From positions 248,001 through 312,000 of the forward strand of contig NZ_JBHRRZ010000015.1 in assembly GCF_042643265.1 (NCBI RefSeq): a stretch of 64,000 nucleotides of DNA. Reading direction: 5' to 3'. Numbering within the stretch: the stretch's first letter is position 1; each line of letters opens with the position of its first letter. This document shows positions 7,899 through 16,722 of the stretch, in pieces. The stretch comes from Virgibacillus_O sediminis. Its GTDB lineage: Bacteria > Bacillota > Bacilli > Bacillales > Amphibacillaceae. The position numbers were made by a program, and so were the translations under genes. The notes below the pieces were generated by a model. The model saw only the letters and a program-made list of their open reading frames with translations, was not told where the DNA came from and searched no databases.

Positions 7899-10800
7899 TC
7901 ACTTTTGGATGACAACATTCTCACCGCCGAAAAATTGTCTGAGTTCTTTGATACATTGATAATCCGGCTGGAGAAAATACTCAGCAGACAGTCTGTATGT
8001 CTGCCCCCTCTGTTCATGGTAAACCATGACAGGCACACTGCCTGGATGGCTCTCTGCTGTCTTCTTGATTTTTTCCAATGCCTCACGGTTGCTCTGCACC
8101 GTAACTTTAATAAATAACCTTTGTTCCGTCTCCGGCTGCAGCAAACTTTCCGTAAATGGCTGAATCTCTGACAACAGCCATTGGATCCCATTGTTCCTGG
8201 ATTCGATCTTCCCTGCCATTAAGAGTACAGCCTCTTCTCCCAGCCACTTTCCTGCCTTCCTATACAGCTCTGGAAAAACTACTGCTTCCATGTCTCCTGT
8301 CTCATCTCCTACCGTCAAGAAAGCCATGGATTCTCCGCGTTTGGTACGGATGGTCCGGAGGGACTGAACGATTCCAGCGCCTTTTATCTGTCTATGCCGG
8401 TCAACCAATTTTTCGGCACTGCGAATGGTTATGCAGCCACTCTCCCTCAACCTCTCCCGATATTCCTTCAACGGATGACTCGAGATGTATATTCCAAGGA
8501 ACTCTTTTTCGTCTGCGAGCTTTTTTACTTGGCTGAAGTCCTCCATCTCCACATAGTCCTCTTCCAACGCTATCCGGTCTTGGAACAAGCTTGATTGGCC
8601 GGCAAACTCCCTGAACAGCTCCCCTTGTTCGATGGCATGGTCTATGGATGCCAAAAGGCTTGCTCTGTTAGCCCAGGTTTCATCAAAGGCACCTGCCATA
8701 ATCAACGTCTCCAATACCTGGCGGGTGATCGTCTTCAGGGACACTCGCAGGCAGAAATCAAATAGACTTTTATACGGCCCCTCTTTTCTATTGTCTATAA
8801 TTTCCCGGATGACCTGGAGACCGATGCCTTTTATCATCACTAAGCCGATACGGATGGCATCTCCTTCTACACTGAATCTGCCAAAACTTTTATTGATGGA
8901 AGGGGGAAGGACCTTTATTCCAGCCTCATTTACCTCCTTTATATAAGCATTGGCTTTATCCTGTTGATTGGCAAATGCGCTTAGAAGTTCAGCATAGAAA
9001 TTGGCAGGATAGTTGGCTTTCAAATATGCCAGCTGATAGGAAATCTTACTATAGGCCACGGCATGGCTCCTATTGAATCCATAGTTTGAAAAACGGACAA
9101 TCCATGCAAAGATTTCCTCGGCCACTTCTTGTCTGTATCCATTTGACACGCAGCCATCGATAAATGCACGCTTCTGTTCCTGCATGACACTCCGCTGCTT
9201 CTTACTGACTGCTCTTCTAAGGATATCTGCCTGCCCCATAGAAAAGCCGGCAATTTTATTGGCAATTTGCATGATCTGTTCCTGGTATATCAATACTCCA
9301 TATGTTTTTGCCAGGATTTCTTTTAAATCGGGATGTGGGTAGGACACTTCTTCCTGCCCGTTCTTCCTGGAAATATATGCAGGTATGAATTCCATTGGTC
9401 CCGGCCTGTATAAAGCATTTACAGCAACGATATCCTCAAAGGAAGTGGGCTGCAGCCTTCGCAGCACACCTTTCATTCCTTGGGATTCCAACTGGAAAAC
9501 CCCATTTGTCCTACCTTCCTGCAACATTATAAAAGCATTCACATCATCATCCGGAATGGCCTCCAACTCTATGTCTTCCCCCAATGTATATTTAATGGAA
9601 GAAAGCACTCTCTCAAGCAATGTCAAATTCCGAAGGCCAAGGAAGTCCATTTTTAATAAGCCGAGTTCCTCCAGGTCATTCATTGGATATTGCGTCAGAT
9701 TAACTCCGTTGCTGCCGGCAGTTAGTGGAACATGCTCCACCAGGGACTGTTCACTGATTACAACTCCGGCTGCATGAGTCGATATATGCCTGGGCAGCCC
9801 CTCCAACACCGCAGCCACTGAAAACAAAACCTTCAGCTTATCCGATTGTTTGATATATTGCTTCAGCTCGGATGAATCCTTGGCCGTTTCCACTAAACTT
9901 TTACCAGACTGCACAGGTACCTGCTTCAGGATAAAATTTGCATCCTGTTGATCAATATCCATGGTTTTGAACAATTCCCGCAACAGTGACCGGGCAGCGA
10001 ATGTGCCGAATGTGATGATTTGGGCAACATGCTCGTCACCATATTTTCCACGTACATAGTCAATCACTTCATCCCTGCGAGTGTCAGAAAAATCAATATC
10101 TATATCGGGCATGGACTGTCGTTCAGGGTTCAGAAATCTTTCAAACAGAAGATCGTATTCCAGTGGATCTACATCTGTTATCCCTAATACATAGGCAACA
10201 AGCGATCCAGCAGCTGAGCCCCTTCCTGGACCGACTAATATTCCCTGTTCCTTGGCATAGCGAATAAAGTCAGAAACTATCAAAAAATAGTCGCTGAAAT
10301 CCATTGTTTGTATGACATTTAGTTCATAATTCAATCTATCGATGATTTCCTGGGAAATAGTAGGATACTTTCTTTTCGCCCTGTCCCAGCATAGTTCTTC
10401 CAAATAGAGATGGGCTTCTTTTCCTCCGGGAACAGGAAAAGATGGAAGCCTTCTCTGAGTGAAGTCGAACTCTACATTACATTTTTCCATTATGGAGTTG
10501 GTTGCTTCAATAGCTTCCGGCCAGGCTGCAAATAATTGCTCCATCTCCTCGGCTGGCTTTAAATACCGTTCTTTGGAGTTTAGAGAGATACGTCTATTCC
10601 CCCATTTATTACCAGCTTTCATAGACTGGAGGCAATCATAGGCGACGTCGTCTTTCGGTTGCAAATAACGAACATCCTGAATAGCTGCAACGGGAATATT
10701 ATACTTGTCCGCGACTTCTTTCACGAGTGGAAGAATCCGCTGTTCCTCCTCTAATCCATGATTTTGGATACCGAGATAGAAATCCCCTTCCCCCACGAAT

Positions 10801-11255
10801 GATTTCCATACATTCAAGTAGGATAGAATAGGTTCCTCCAGTTCTTCCTGGAGAAGTCTTTCCAATTTGGCATGCGAGGATGGAAGGATACAAATGAGGT
10901 TGGCTGCTAAAGGCTGCAATGCATGTGCCTCCATATAATCAAGGGAGTGTTGCTGTATGTAAGAGCTTACCTTGACTAGTGAACGATACCCAACATTATC
11001 TTTTGCTAAGAAAATACATTGGACCGGTTCCTCATCTGCTTCCAATAGTACCTGGGCAGTCATGCCGATAATAGGCTTGATTCCGTGTGCTCTGCAAGCC
11101 TTATAGAAAGGAATAGTGCCATACAGCACTTGTTCATCCGTAAGTGCCAATGCCTTAAATCCTAGCTCGTCTGCTTTTTTAGTCAGTTCCTCGATCATTA
11201 TCGTACTGTCCAACAAGCTGTAGCCGCTATGTACCTGCAAATGTGTGTAAGACAT
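7899..11255 (-). CDS. dnaE: DNA polymerase III alpha subunit DnaE
   Basis: Second replicative polymerase of low-GC Firmicutes; in B. subtilis it extends RNA primers before handing over to PolC. The 1118-residue protein has an N-terminal PHP domain beginning HLQVHSGYSLLD, the palm-domain catalytic motif PDIDIDF near residues 383-389, the GPGRGSAAGS segment just before it, a helix-hairpin-helix region (residues ~770-850) and a C-terminal OB fold (IKGAGIV...RTKRGESMAFLTV). No exonuclease insertion is present, which separates it from PolC. The ATG at 11255 follows AAAGGCGGG; a TTG six codons upstream overlaps this site. It is divergent from ytrH. Confidence 0.97.
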   Translation of the reverse strand: MSYTHLQVHSGYSLLDSTIMIEELTKKADELGFKALALTDEQVLYGTIPFYKACRAHGIKPIIGMTAQVLLEADEEPVQCIFLAKDNVGYRSLVKVSSYIQQHSLDYMEAHALQPLAANLICILPSSHAKLERLLQEELEEPILSYLNVWKSFVGEGDFYLGIQNHGLEEEQRILPLVKEVADKYNIPVAAIQDVRYLQPKDDVAYDCLQSMKAGNKWGNRRISLNSKERYLKPAEEMEQLFAAWPEAIEATNSIMEKCNVEFDFTQRRLPSFPVPGGKEAHLYLEELCWDRAKRKYPTISQEIIDRLNYELNVIQTMDFSDYFLIVSDFIRYAKEQGILVGPGRGSAAGSLVAYVLGITDVDPLEYDLLFERFLNPERQSMPDIDIDFSDTRRDEVIDYVRGKYGDEHVAQIITFGTFAARSLLRELFKTMDIDQQDANFILKQVPVQSGKSLVETAKDSSELKQYIKQSDKLKVLFSVAAVLEGLPRHISTHAAGVVISEQSLVEHVPLTAGSNGVNLTQYPMNDLEELGLLKMDFLGLRNLTLLERVLSSIKYTLGEDIELEAIPDDDVNAFIMLQEGRTNGVFQLESQGMKGVLRRLQPTSFEDIVAVNALYRPGPMEFIPAYISRKNGQEEVSYPHPDLKEILAKTYGVLIYQEQIMQIANKIAGFSMGQADILRRAVSKKQRSVMQEQKRAFIDGCVSNGYRQEVAEEIFAWIVRFSNYGFNRSHAVAYSKISYQLAYLKANYPANFYAELLSAFANQQDKANAYIKEVNEAGIKVLPPSINKSFGRFSVEGDAIRIGLVMIKGIGLQVIREIIDNRKEGPYKSLFDFCLRVSLKTITRQVLETLIMAGAFDETWANRASLLASIDHAIEQGELFREFAGQSSLFQDRIALEEDYVEMEDFSQVKKLADEKEFLGIYISSHPLKEYRERLRESGCITIRSAEKLVDRHRQIKGAGIVQSLRTIRTKRGESMAFLTVGDETGDMEAVVFPELYRKAGKWLGEEAVLLMAGKIESRNNGIQWLLSEIQPFTESLLQPETEQRLFIKVTVQSNREALEKIKKTAESHPGSVPVMVYHEQRGQTYRLSAEYFLQPDYQCIKELRQFFGGENVVIQK

Positions 11256-11336
11256 ATTATCCCGCCTTTTCAATCTCTGCCATCCATTATACCAACCATT
11301 GCAAAACCTGCATATGGAAGTGAACCACCAATCGAA

Positions 11337-11365
11337 ACATAACCCTCCCCAACCTCACATAGAAT
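11337..11365 (+). promoter_or_regulatory. Possible sigma-E promoter for ytrHI
   Basis: ACATAA (11337-11342) and CATAGAAT (11358-11365) are spaced by 15 bases and resemble the mother-cell sigma-E elements (ATA-centred -35, CATACAAT -10). B. subtilis ytrHI is known to belong to the sigma-E regulon, which fits. The -35 match is weak. Confidence 0.4.
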
Positions 11366-11399
11366 AAAGGAACAAGCCTCTTGAGGGGTGATTACGAAT

Positions 11400-11732
11400 A
11401 TGGAAGAACGCTTCTTCGCTTCATTTATCCATTGTTATTTTATTGCTTTCGGCGTGATTATCGGGGGCTCCATCATTGGAAGTATTGGGGAGTTTGCGAC
11501 CGGGAATGCCCCATTGACTTCTATCGGCCGGCTGGCAAAGAACCTGCGTATCTGGGCTATTGTAGCAGCCATCGGCGGGACATTTGATGCCATTGCAAAC
11601 TTTGAAAAAGGATTGCTTGATGGCTCACCACTAGACTTCTTTAAACAGGCCATGCTCATCGTCTCAGCGATGGGCGGTGTTAAGACCGCCATTGTCCTGC
11701 TTGAATGGTTGATCCAGGAGGATATAACCTGA
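11400..11732 (+). CDS. ytrH: Sporulation membrane protein YtrH
   Basis: A 110-residue protein with two to three membrane segments (residues ~8-30, ~48-66, ~80-103) and glycine-rich GGSIIGSIGEF near the start. The family is conserved in endospore formers, and B. subtilis ytrH is needed for efficient sporulation in the mother cell. The ATG at 11400 is 11 bases downstream of GAGGGG; a GTG at 11388 overlaps this site. The stop overlaps the ytrI start as TGATG, so the two are translationally coupled. Confidence 0.88.
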   Translation: MEERFFASFIHCYFIAFGVIIGGSIIGSIGEFATGNAPLTSIGRLAKNLRIWAIVAAIGGTFDAIANFEKGLLDGSPLDFFKQAMLIVSAMGGVKTAIVLLEWLIQEDIT

Positions 11733-12235
11733 TGCACATTCCTCCCTACCACCGTAAGAAAACATGGCAGCGATTCATCGTTGGAGCCGTAACCGGAGCT
11801 GTAATGGCTTATTTGGTATATTTATATATCTACGGATCCCTCTATGAACAGCTCCTCGAGGAGAACTATCAATTGCAATCCGAACTAGAGGAGGTCAAAA
11901 GACATAATGAAGCATTGCTCGAAGACAATGAAGAATTGGATAAGAAGACGAAGACACCAGTGACAGTAGAAACAATCCAAGTCAAAATCAGCAACGGAAA
12001 AGACCTGAAATTGGATGACCTGATCCTTCATCAATTGGAAGAAATGATTAAAGAAGAAATCAATCACCTTGTCGGGAAAGACCTGTCCGCCATCGCAAAC
12101 AGCGATGAACTTCTTATATCCACCATTGAAAATAAAAGCTTTACCGTAGATGGCTTTACTTATTTCTTCAAAATTGAAAAGCTCCTCATCTCGACAGACA
12201 TTAAGTTAACCGCTGAAGCAGAATTGTCAAATTAA
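11732..12235 (+). CDS. ytrI: Sporulation membrane protein YtrI
   Basis: A 167-residue single-pass protein: a short basic N-terminus (HRKKTWQR), a membrane helix at ~13-33, then a coiled-coil-like charged stretch (LLEENYQLQSELEEVKR...) and a C-terminal folded domain. The length matches B. subtilis YtrI, a sigma-E-controlled partner of YtrH. The start at 11732 is fixed by the GGAGG site at 11718-11722 and the overlap with the ytrH stop. No terminator is visible between ytrI and the next gene. Confidence 0.88.
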   Translation: MHIPPYHRKKTWQRFIVGAVTGAVMAYLVYLYIYGSLYEQLLEENYQLQSELEEVKRHNEALLEDNEELDKKTKTPVTVETIQVKISNGKDLKLDDLILHQLEEMIKEEINHLVGKDLSAIANSDELLISTIENKSFTVDGFTYFFKIEKLLISTDIKLTAEAELSN

Positions 12236-12273
12236 TGTGAATAATTTATGAAATTTCAAAATATATATGGTTT

Positions 12274-12306
12274 CTGGCAGTTAATTGGAGTACTATTATA
12301 ATAGTA
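12274..12306 (+). promoter_or_regulatory. Predicted promoter overlapped by a perfect 16-bp palindrome
   Basis: CTGGCA (12274-12279) and TATAAT (12297-12302) are spaced by 17 bases. The -10 is embedded in the perfect palindrome TACTATTATAATAGTA at 12291-12306, a good geometry for a repressor operator. A second dyad, AGGGAT/ATCCCT, follows before the ribosome site of the small gene at 12348. Confidence 0.5.
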
Positions 12307-12347
12307 GGGATGAAGGGGATCCCTAATTCATGAAGGGAGTTGGGAAG

Positions 12348-12542
12348 ATGCTCTACATGAATCATAGCAGATTGCGTGACGAAAAAATTGCCCAGTTGAA
12401 ACAAGGCCGCAATGCTTATGCAGAAACACACGAACTCATCCGACTGATTAAACGGGATATTAAGAGAGAAAAACTGAACGTCCTTTGTGATGAAGCCAGT
12501 AATGGATGCTGGTTCATCCCTCAGGATAGAAAAAGCAGTTAA
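12348..12542 (+). CDS. Small conserved-looking cytoplasmic protein, unknown function
   Basis: A 64-residue, basic, soluble protein beginning LYMNHSRLRDEK, with an amphipathic helical middle (HELIRLIKRDIKREK) and a C-terminal CDEASNGCW segment holding two cysteines. I do not recognise the family. It is supported by AAGGGAG eight bases before the ATG at 12348, its own promoter and a strong terminator right after the stop. A longer start at 12330 has no ribosome site. The opposite-strand frame across the same region is taken as a shadow. Confidence 0.7.
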   Translation: MLYMNHSRLRDEKIAQLKQGRNAYAETHELIRLIKRDIKREKLNVLCDEASNGCWFIPQDRKSS

Positions 12543-12590
12543 AAAGATGCCGCCCAACCATTTCTGGTGTGGGCAGCATCTTATTTTTTG
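12541..12590. terminator. Bidirectional terminator
   Basis: AAGATGC-GCCCA pairs with TGGGC-GCATCTT, flanked by an A-run on one side and TTATTTTTT on the other. It serves the small rightward gene and the leftward nrnA, whose coding end it overlaps. Confidence 0.85.
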
Positions 12591-13531
12591 TTAAAAGCCT
12601 CACAGGCCTGTTTTAGATCTTCTGCTAAATGATCTGCTTCTTCCCAGCTGTAAACCGTAGCTCCGGAGGCCATTGGATGTCCACCCCCATTATACTTGGC
12701 AGCTATCTCATTAATGATCGGCCCTTTCGACCGTAAACGGACGCGGATATGGTCATTTTCCTCAATAAAGAAGACCCAGGCACGAATCCCTTTTAAATCA
12801 CCCGGCACACCTACAAGCCGGCTTGTCTCCGATGCAGTTATATTATACTTTTTCAGCAAGTCTTTATTTAGTTGAACTATACATGTACCTTCCGGGGTGA
12901 GCTTGCTGTTCTGCAGTATATATCCCTTAAGCCGCATCAGCTTTTCTTCCATACTGTATAATCCATCATATATTTCCGCACGGTTAAACGAATAATTGAC
13001 CAGATCTCCAGCATAGGAAAATGTCCTCTCCGTAGCATTGGGAAACAGGAATCGCCCGGTGTCCCCAACAATCCCGGCATAAAGCAGCCTTGCTGCGCGA
13101 TCATTCAATTTCCACCCATATTCCCTGCCCTGCAGGTATAATTCATAAACCATTTCACTGGTTGAACTGGCCTCCGTGTTTACCCAGTTGATATCTCCAT
13201 AGTTGTCCAAATTCGGATGATGATCGATTTTCAGCAGCTTCCTTCCCAAATTGAAGCGTTGGTCGTCAATGCGCGGATAATTCGCAGTATCGCAGGCAAT
13301 CACCAGTGCATGCTCATACAAGTGATCTGGAATATCATCCATCTCAACTAAGAACTTCAGCGACGGATCTTCCTCCCCGACGGCAAACACCCGCTTCTCG
13401 GGAAACGTAGCCTTGATCAGTTCCTTCAACCCTCCTTGGGAACCAAGAGCATCAGGGTCCGGCCTAATGTGACGGTGGATGATAATGGTATCGAAGTCTG
13501 TAATGTTGTCGATAATTTGTCTGATAGTCAT
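12581..13531 (-). CDS. nrnA: Bifunctional nanoRNase / pAp phosphatase NrnA
   Basis: Degrades 2- to 5-nt RNA fragments and dephosphorylates 3'-phosphoadenosine 5'-phosphate, an inhibitory by-product of sulfate assimilation. The 316-residue protein has the DHH phosphoesterase motifs: HRHIRPDPDALGS near residue 18, DTANYPRID near 82, KIDHHPN near 105, and the C-terminal DHHA1 motif GGGHPMASG. The length is as in B. subtilis NrnA (YtqI). It starts at an ATG after GGAGAAATT. It is flanked by ytrI and ytpI as in B. subtilis. Confidence 0.95.
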   Translation of the reverse strand: MTIRQIIDNITDFDTIIIHRHIRPDPDALGSQGGLKELIKATFPEKRVFAVGEEDPSLKFLVEMDDIPDHLYEHALVIACDTANYPRIDDQRFNLGRKLLKIDHHPNLDNYGDINWVNTEASSTSEMVYELYLQGREYGWKLNDRAARLLYAGIVGDTGRFLFPNATERTFSYAGDLVNYSFNRAEIYDGLYSMEEKLMRLKGYILQNSKLTPEGTCIVQLNKDLLKKYNITASETSRLVGVPGDLKGIRAWVFFIEENDHIRVRLRSKGPIINEIAAKYNGGGHPMASGATVYSWEEADHLAEDLKQACEAFNKK

Positions 13532-13622
13532 GGAATTTCTCCTTCATTTCTGCAGATTTTGTAGCTTAAAACGATAAAAAACGGTACAATATTTCTATTA
13601 CATATTTTTTAGGAGAGATTTT

Positions 13623-13916
13623 ATGGTCATATTCCCGATAATTATCGTTGTTTCGATTGTTCTCTACATCTATTATAAAGTAGCAATCTTAAAAACAAAA
13701 GACAGATTGGAACAGGCCTATTTCAATGCAAGGTCCAGAATTTGCCTTGGGGCCTTTATTATCGCTTTTGCATTAAACCAGTATGTCTTTTATCAAACAC
13801 GAATTTCCCTGTTCATCGGAATTATTTTCCTTCTGTTTGGCGGCCTGCACTTTTCCCGCGGCTGGAAAGAAGTCGGGCACTACAAGAAAGAATGGAAAAG
13901 ACTCAATCAATTTTAG
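13623..13916 (+). CDS. ytpI: YtpI family membrane protein
   Basis: A 97-residue protein with three membrane helices (~2-18, ~38-54, ~59-75) separated by short charged loops and ending in a basic amphipathic tail (GWKEVGHYKKEWKR). Length, helix pattern and location between nrnA and ytoI match the Bacillus YtpI family, whose function is unknown. AGGAGAG lies five bases before the ATG. It is followed by a GC-poor 70-base stretch and then a strong terminator. Confidence 0.8.
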   Translation: MVIFPIIIVVSIVLYIYYKVAILKTKDRLEQAYFNARSRICLGAFIIAFALNQYVFYQTRISLFIGIIFLLFGGLHFSRGWKEVGHYKKEWKRLNQF

Positions 13917-13989
13917 CAAATCCTGTTCGCTAAGGAATCCGCCCGCGGCTTTAACCGCTTCTTAGAGTAATAGTCATATCTGAAACTAG

Positions 13990-14024
13990 AAAAGAGCTGA
14001 CTTGGAATAAGTCAGCTCTTTTCT
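13990..14024. terminator. Bidirectional terminator between ytpI and ytoI
   Basis: A perfect 14-bp stem, AAAAGAGCTGACTT with AAGTCAGCTCTTTT, around a five-base loop; the terminal A and T tracts serve both directions. Confidence 0.9.
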
Positions 14025-15330
14025 ATCGACTGATCAACTGGGCCATAATCAGTCCCTTTCCGACAATCTTTCGGCCATTTAATACTTCCACGTCAATCTT
14101 GGCGAACATTCTGCCGACTTCTAGAATCTGAGGTTTAATGATGAGATTGCTGTCAATCTGAACGGGTTTAATAAAAAACACATTCAGATTTTCCACAACC
14201 ATGTCCGCTTTTTTGGTATGGGACAGCATTCTTCTGCTGGCCTCCGTCATCAGCATGGTAAACACGCCATTGGACAGGTTGCCAAGCTGGTCTGTCATCT
14301 GCGGAACTATTCTGGTTTGATACGTCCCATCTTCTGCCTCCGAGGCTGTTAAATTCTTTGAAACCGTGTCATCGATGGTTTCCCCAATCTGTGGCTGCCT
14401 TTGGATCTGCTGCAATGCCTTTAACACATCCTGCCTGGACAGGATACCCTCCAGCTCATTGGTTTCGCTTACCACCGGCATCAGCTCGATCCCTTCCCAT
14501 ACCATCGTGTGTGCTGCAGATGCCAGGGAAGTTTTCCTTTGGGCCACTGCCGGGTTCCGGCTCATCACCCGATCGATAATGGTATCCTCACTTTTTCCAA
14601 GAATATCCTTCGCGGTGACTACACCTACTACTTTATTCTTCTCATCCACCACAGGAAACCGTGCATGAGTGGACTCCCTATTCAATTCATGCCATTTTCC
14701 TACAGTATCTTTTGCATAAAGAAAGTAGGATTTTTCGTAGGGTGTAAAGATATCTCCGGCAAATACAATCTCTTTTTTGATCAGCTGGTCATAAATGGCA
14801 CGGTTGATCATGGCAGCAACGGTAAAACTGTCGTAAGAGGACGATATGATCGGCAGCCGCTTTTCATCAGCCAGCTTCTTTATATGCTCCTCTGTATCAA
14901 ACCCTCCGGTAATCAACACTGCCGCCCCTTCATTTAAGGCCAGTTCATGGGCTTCCGTACGATTCCCCACTATGAGCAGGGACCCTGCTTCTGTATAACG
15001 GAGCATTGCATCCAGTTCCATGGCACCAATTACAAATTTGTTCAGTGTTTTGTGGAGGCCTTCTCTTCCTCCAAGCACTTGTCCGTCTATAATATTCACC
15101 ACTTCCGCAAAAGTGAGCCGTTCGATATTCTCTTTCTTCTTCCGTTCAATACGGATGGTTCCAACACGTTCAATGGTACTCACAATACCCAGGTTCTCCG
15201 CTTCCTTAATAGCACGGTAGGCGGTACCGTCACTGACATTCAATTGTTTGGCAATCTGCCTGACCGAAATTTTATTCCCAATATCCAGGGAGATGATGTG
15301 CTGAATGATCTGTTCATGCTTGGTTGCCAT
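14023..15330 (-). CDS. ytoI: YtoI: HTH, DRTGG, twin CBS and hotdog-domain protein
   Basis: A 435-residue multidomain protein. An N-terminal winged helix (residues ~3-65, ISVRQIAKQLNVSDGTAYRAIKEAE) is followed by a DRTGG-type domain (~75-185), two CBS modules (~190-310) that normally sense adenosine nucleotides, and a C-terminal 4HBT/hotdog thioesterase-like domain (NVFFIKPVQI...). This order is that of B. subtilis YtoI. The ligand and targets are unknown; the arrangement suggests a nucleotide-responsive regulator. The ATG at 15330 was chosen over in-frame GTG/TTG codons within the TTGGTG ribosome-site-like sequence; the site is weak, so the exact start is uncertain. Confidence 0.88.
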   Translation of the reverse strand: MATKHEQIIQHIISLDIGNKISVRQIAKQLNVSDGTAYRAIKEAENLGIVSTIERVGTIRIERKKKENIERLTFAEVVNIIDGQVLGGREGLHKTLNKFVIGAMELDAMLRYTEAGSLLIVGNRTEAHELALNEGAAVLITGGFDTEEHIKKLADEKRLPIISSSYDSFTVAAMINRAIYDQLIKKEIVFAGDIFTPYEKSYFLYAKDTVGKWHELNRESTHARFPVVDEKNKVVGVVTAKDILGKSEDTIIDRVMSRNPAVAQRKTSLASAAHTMVWEGIELMPVVSETNELEGILSRQDVLKALQQIQRQPQIGETIDDTVSKNLTASEAEDGTYQTRIVPQMTDQLGNLSNGVFTMLMTEASRRMLSHTKKADMVVENLNVFFIKPVQIDSNLIIKPQILEVGRMFAKIDVEVLNGRKIVGKGLIMAQLISR

Positions 15331-15400
15331 CAGATGCACCAACTTTCAACTGTATTAGTTTAATGTGTATTACTTATTATACAGTTGAGAAAGCCGAAAC

Positions 15401-15628
15401 TCAATGATTATCGGAAAGCCTTCCCCTCACTTCCTCCTGTTCCATAACTGGAGGGCTGATCATTTGCAAAAGTGCGGCCAGATTAGCCCCTACAGTGAGA
15501 AGGAAAAAAAACAGCCAGCATCCCCAAAACAGCAATTCTGTCGAAGAGGCAGCCAATGGGATGGATGGCCAAGCCATATAAAGGAAAAAACCTGCCAGCA
15601 GCAACCGTAAAACAACATATGGATACAT
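15401..15628 (-). CDS. Small two-helix membrane protein, unknown
   Basis: A 75-residue protein, almost entirely hydrophobic up to residue 58, with two predicted membrane helices (~3-23 and ~30-55) and an acidic C-terminus (EQEEVRGRLSDNH). I do not recognise a named family. The gene is supported by AGGAAGGAG nine bases before the ATG and by membrane-protein composition. It lies upstream of ytoI on the same strand with a 70-base gap and could be co-transcribed with it. Confidence 0.65.
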   Translation of the reverse strand: MYPYVVLRLLLAGFFLYMAWPSIPLAASSTELLFWGCWLFFFLLTVGANLAALLQMISPPVMEQEEVRGRLSDNH

Positions 15629-15798
15629 AAGATCTCACTCCTTCCTCTCCTTCAGTCTATGAAACTATAGGGACAGGCAGAACACCTTATGGTTAGCGAA
15701 AAGAAGAGAAAGGTTCAGTAATCTGCCTGGTACCTTTCCACAGTCGGGAACAAAGTTTACTCTAACCTTATTCACCCATTCCATATGACACTTACTTG

Positions 15799-16551
15799 TT
15801 AAAGCAAACTAAAATACCATTCCATCAATCCGTCTCCATAAAAATAGGCAATAAGTGTACCTGCTACTATGTAGGGGACAAAAGGAACCGGCTGTCTACG
15901 TCCCACCACCTTAAAAGCAAGAAGTATAAAACCGATAACCGCACCAATCATACACGAAAGAAAAAAAGCAACCATCAGCATCTCCACCCCTAGTATCAGT
16001 CCTAAAACCCCGAATAACTTCATATCACCCGCACCCATCCCACCCCGGCTGATGATAATAATGGCTGAAGTAATCAGTAGGCCCAGAGCACCTCCCAGAA
16101 TTGGAGACCACCAAGGGTCCAGAGGCACTAATATCCTTATAAGAATGGTAAATGGCAGAAAAAAGAGCAGTACTTTGTTCGGTATTTGCATATAAACCAA
16201 GTCTGCTACTAGAATAATCATCAGCATAGAGATCAGTAATAATGGTGTGGCCAACTCTAGTTGAAGTCCAAGCAACAAATAACTGGTCATAAACAACAAG
16301 CCCGTCATTACTTCAATCATTGGATATAGGGGAGAAATTCTCTCATGGCAATGCAGACATTTGCCTTTTTGAAGTATAAATGAAAGAAGCGGGATATTCT
16401 CATACCAACTAAGGTGGCTTCCGCACTGCGGGCAAGCTGACCGGTCATTGGCAAATGGCATCCCTTTCGGCAGACGCAGACCAACAACATTAAAGAATGA
16501 GCCGAAAATCAATCCAAACAGAAAGAATATTATGGTATAAACCATTTCCAT
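15799..16551 (-). CDS. comC: Type IV prepilin peptidase (ComC-like, family A24)
   Basis: Cleaves and N-methylates prepilin-type leader peptides of the competence pseudopilus. The 250-residue protein begins with a membrane helix and then a four-cysteine loop (Cys40, Cys43, Cys65, Cys68) typical of the N-terminal domain. The catalytic aspartates are in VADLVYMQIPN and in GMGAGDMK. About seven membrane segments are predicted. The first ATG (16551) follows AGAGAGG. It stands alone here; the comG operon it would serve is not in the window. Confidence 0.9.
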   Translation of the reverse strand: MEMVYTIIFFLFGLIFGSFFNVVGLRLPKGMPFANDRSACPQCGSHLSWYENIPLLSFILQKGKCLHCHERISPLYPMIEVMTGLLFMTSYLLLGLQLELATPLLLISMLMIILVADLVYMQIPNKVLLFFLPFTILIRILVPLDPWWSPILGGALGLLITSAIIIISRGGMGAGDMKLFGVLGLILGVEMLMVAFFLSCMIGAVIGFILLAFKVVGRRQPVPFVPYIVAGTLIAYFYGDGLMEWYFSLL

Positions 16552-16691
16552 TGTCAGTGAATCCTCTCTAAATATTAAATTTTTTATACTTCATAAGTGA
16601 GACCCTCACATATTGCAAGGAAGTACGGGAAAAAACATGCGAGATGGTTTACGTTTAGGATATGGCTAGTGCCCTATTCTATATAAGTCTT

Positions 16692-16722
16692 AAAAAGCGC
16701 GGACCTTTTGGCCCGCGCTTTT
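16692..16722 (-). terminator. Terminator after ytkL
   Basis: AAAAAGCGCGG pairs with CCGCGCTTTT around a ten-base loop, directly abutting the ytkL stop codon on the minus strand. Confidence 0.8.

Noticed and set aside
12246..12557. 103-codon leftward ORF over the small gene at 12348
   Set aside because: No ribosome site, runs through a terminator and a promoter; the rightward small gene has better signals.
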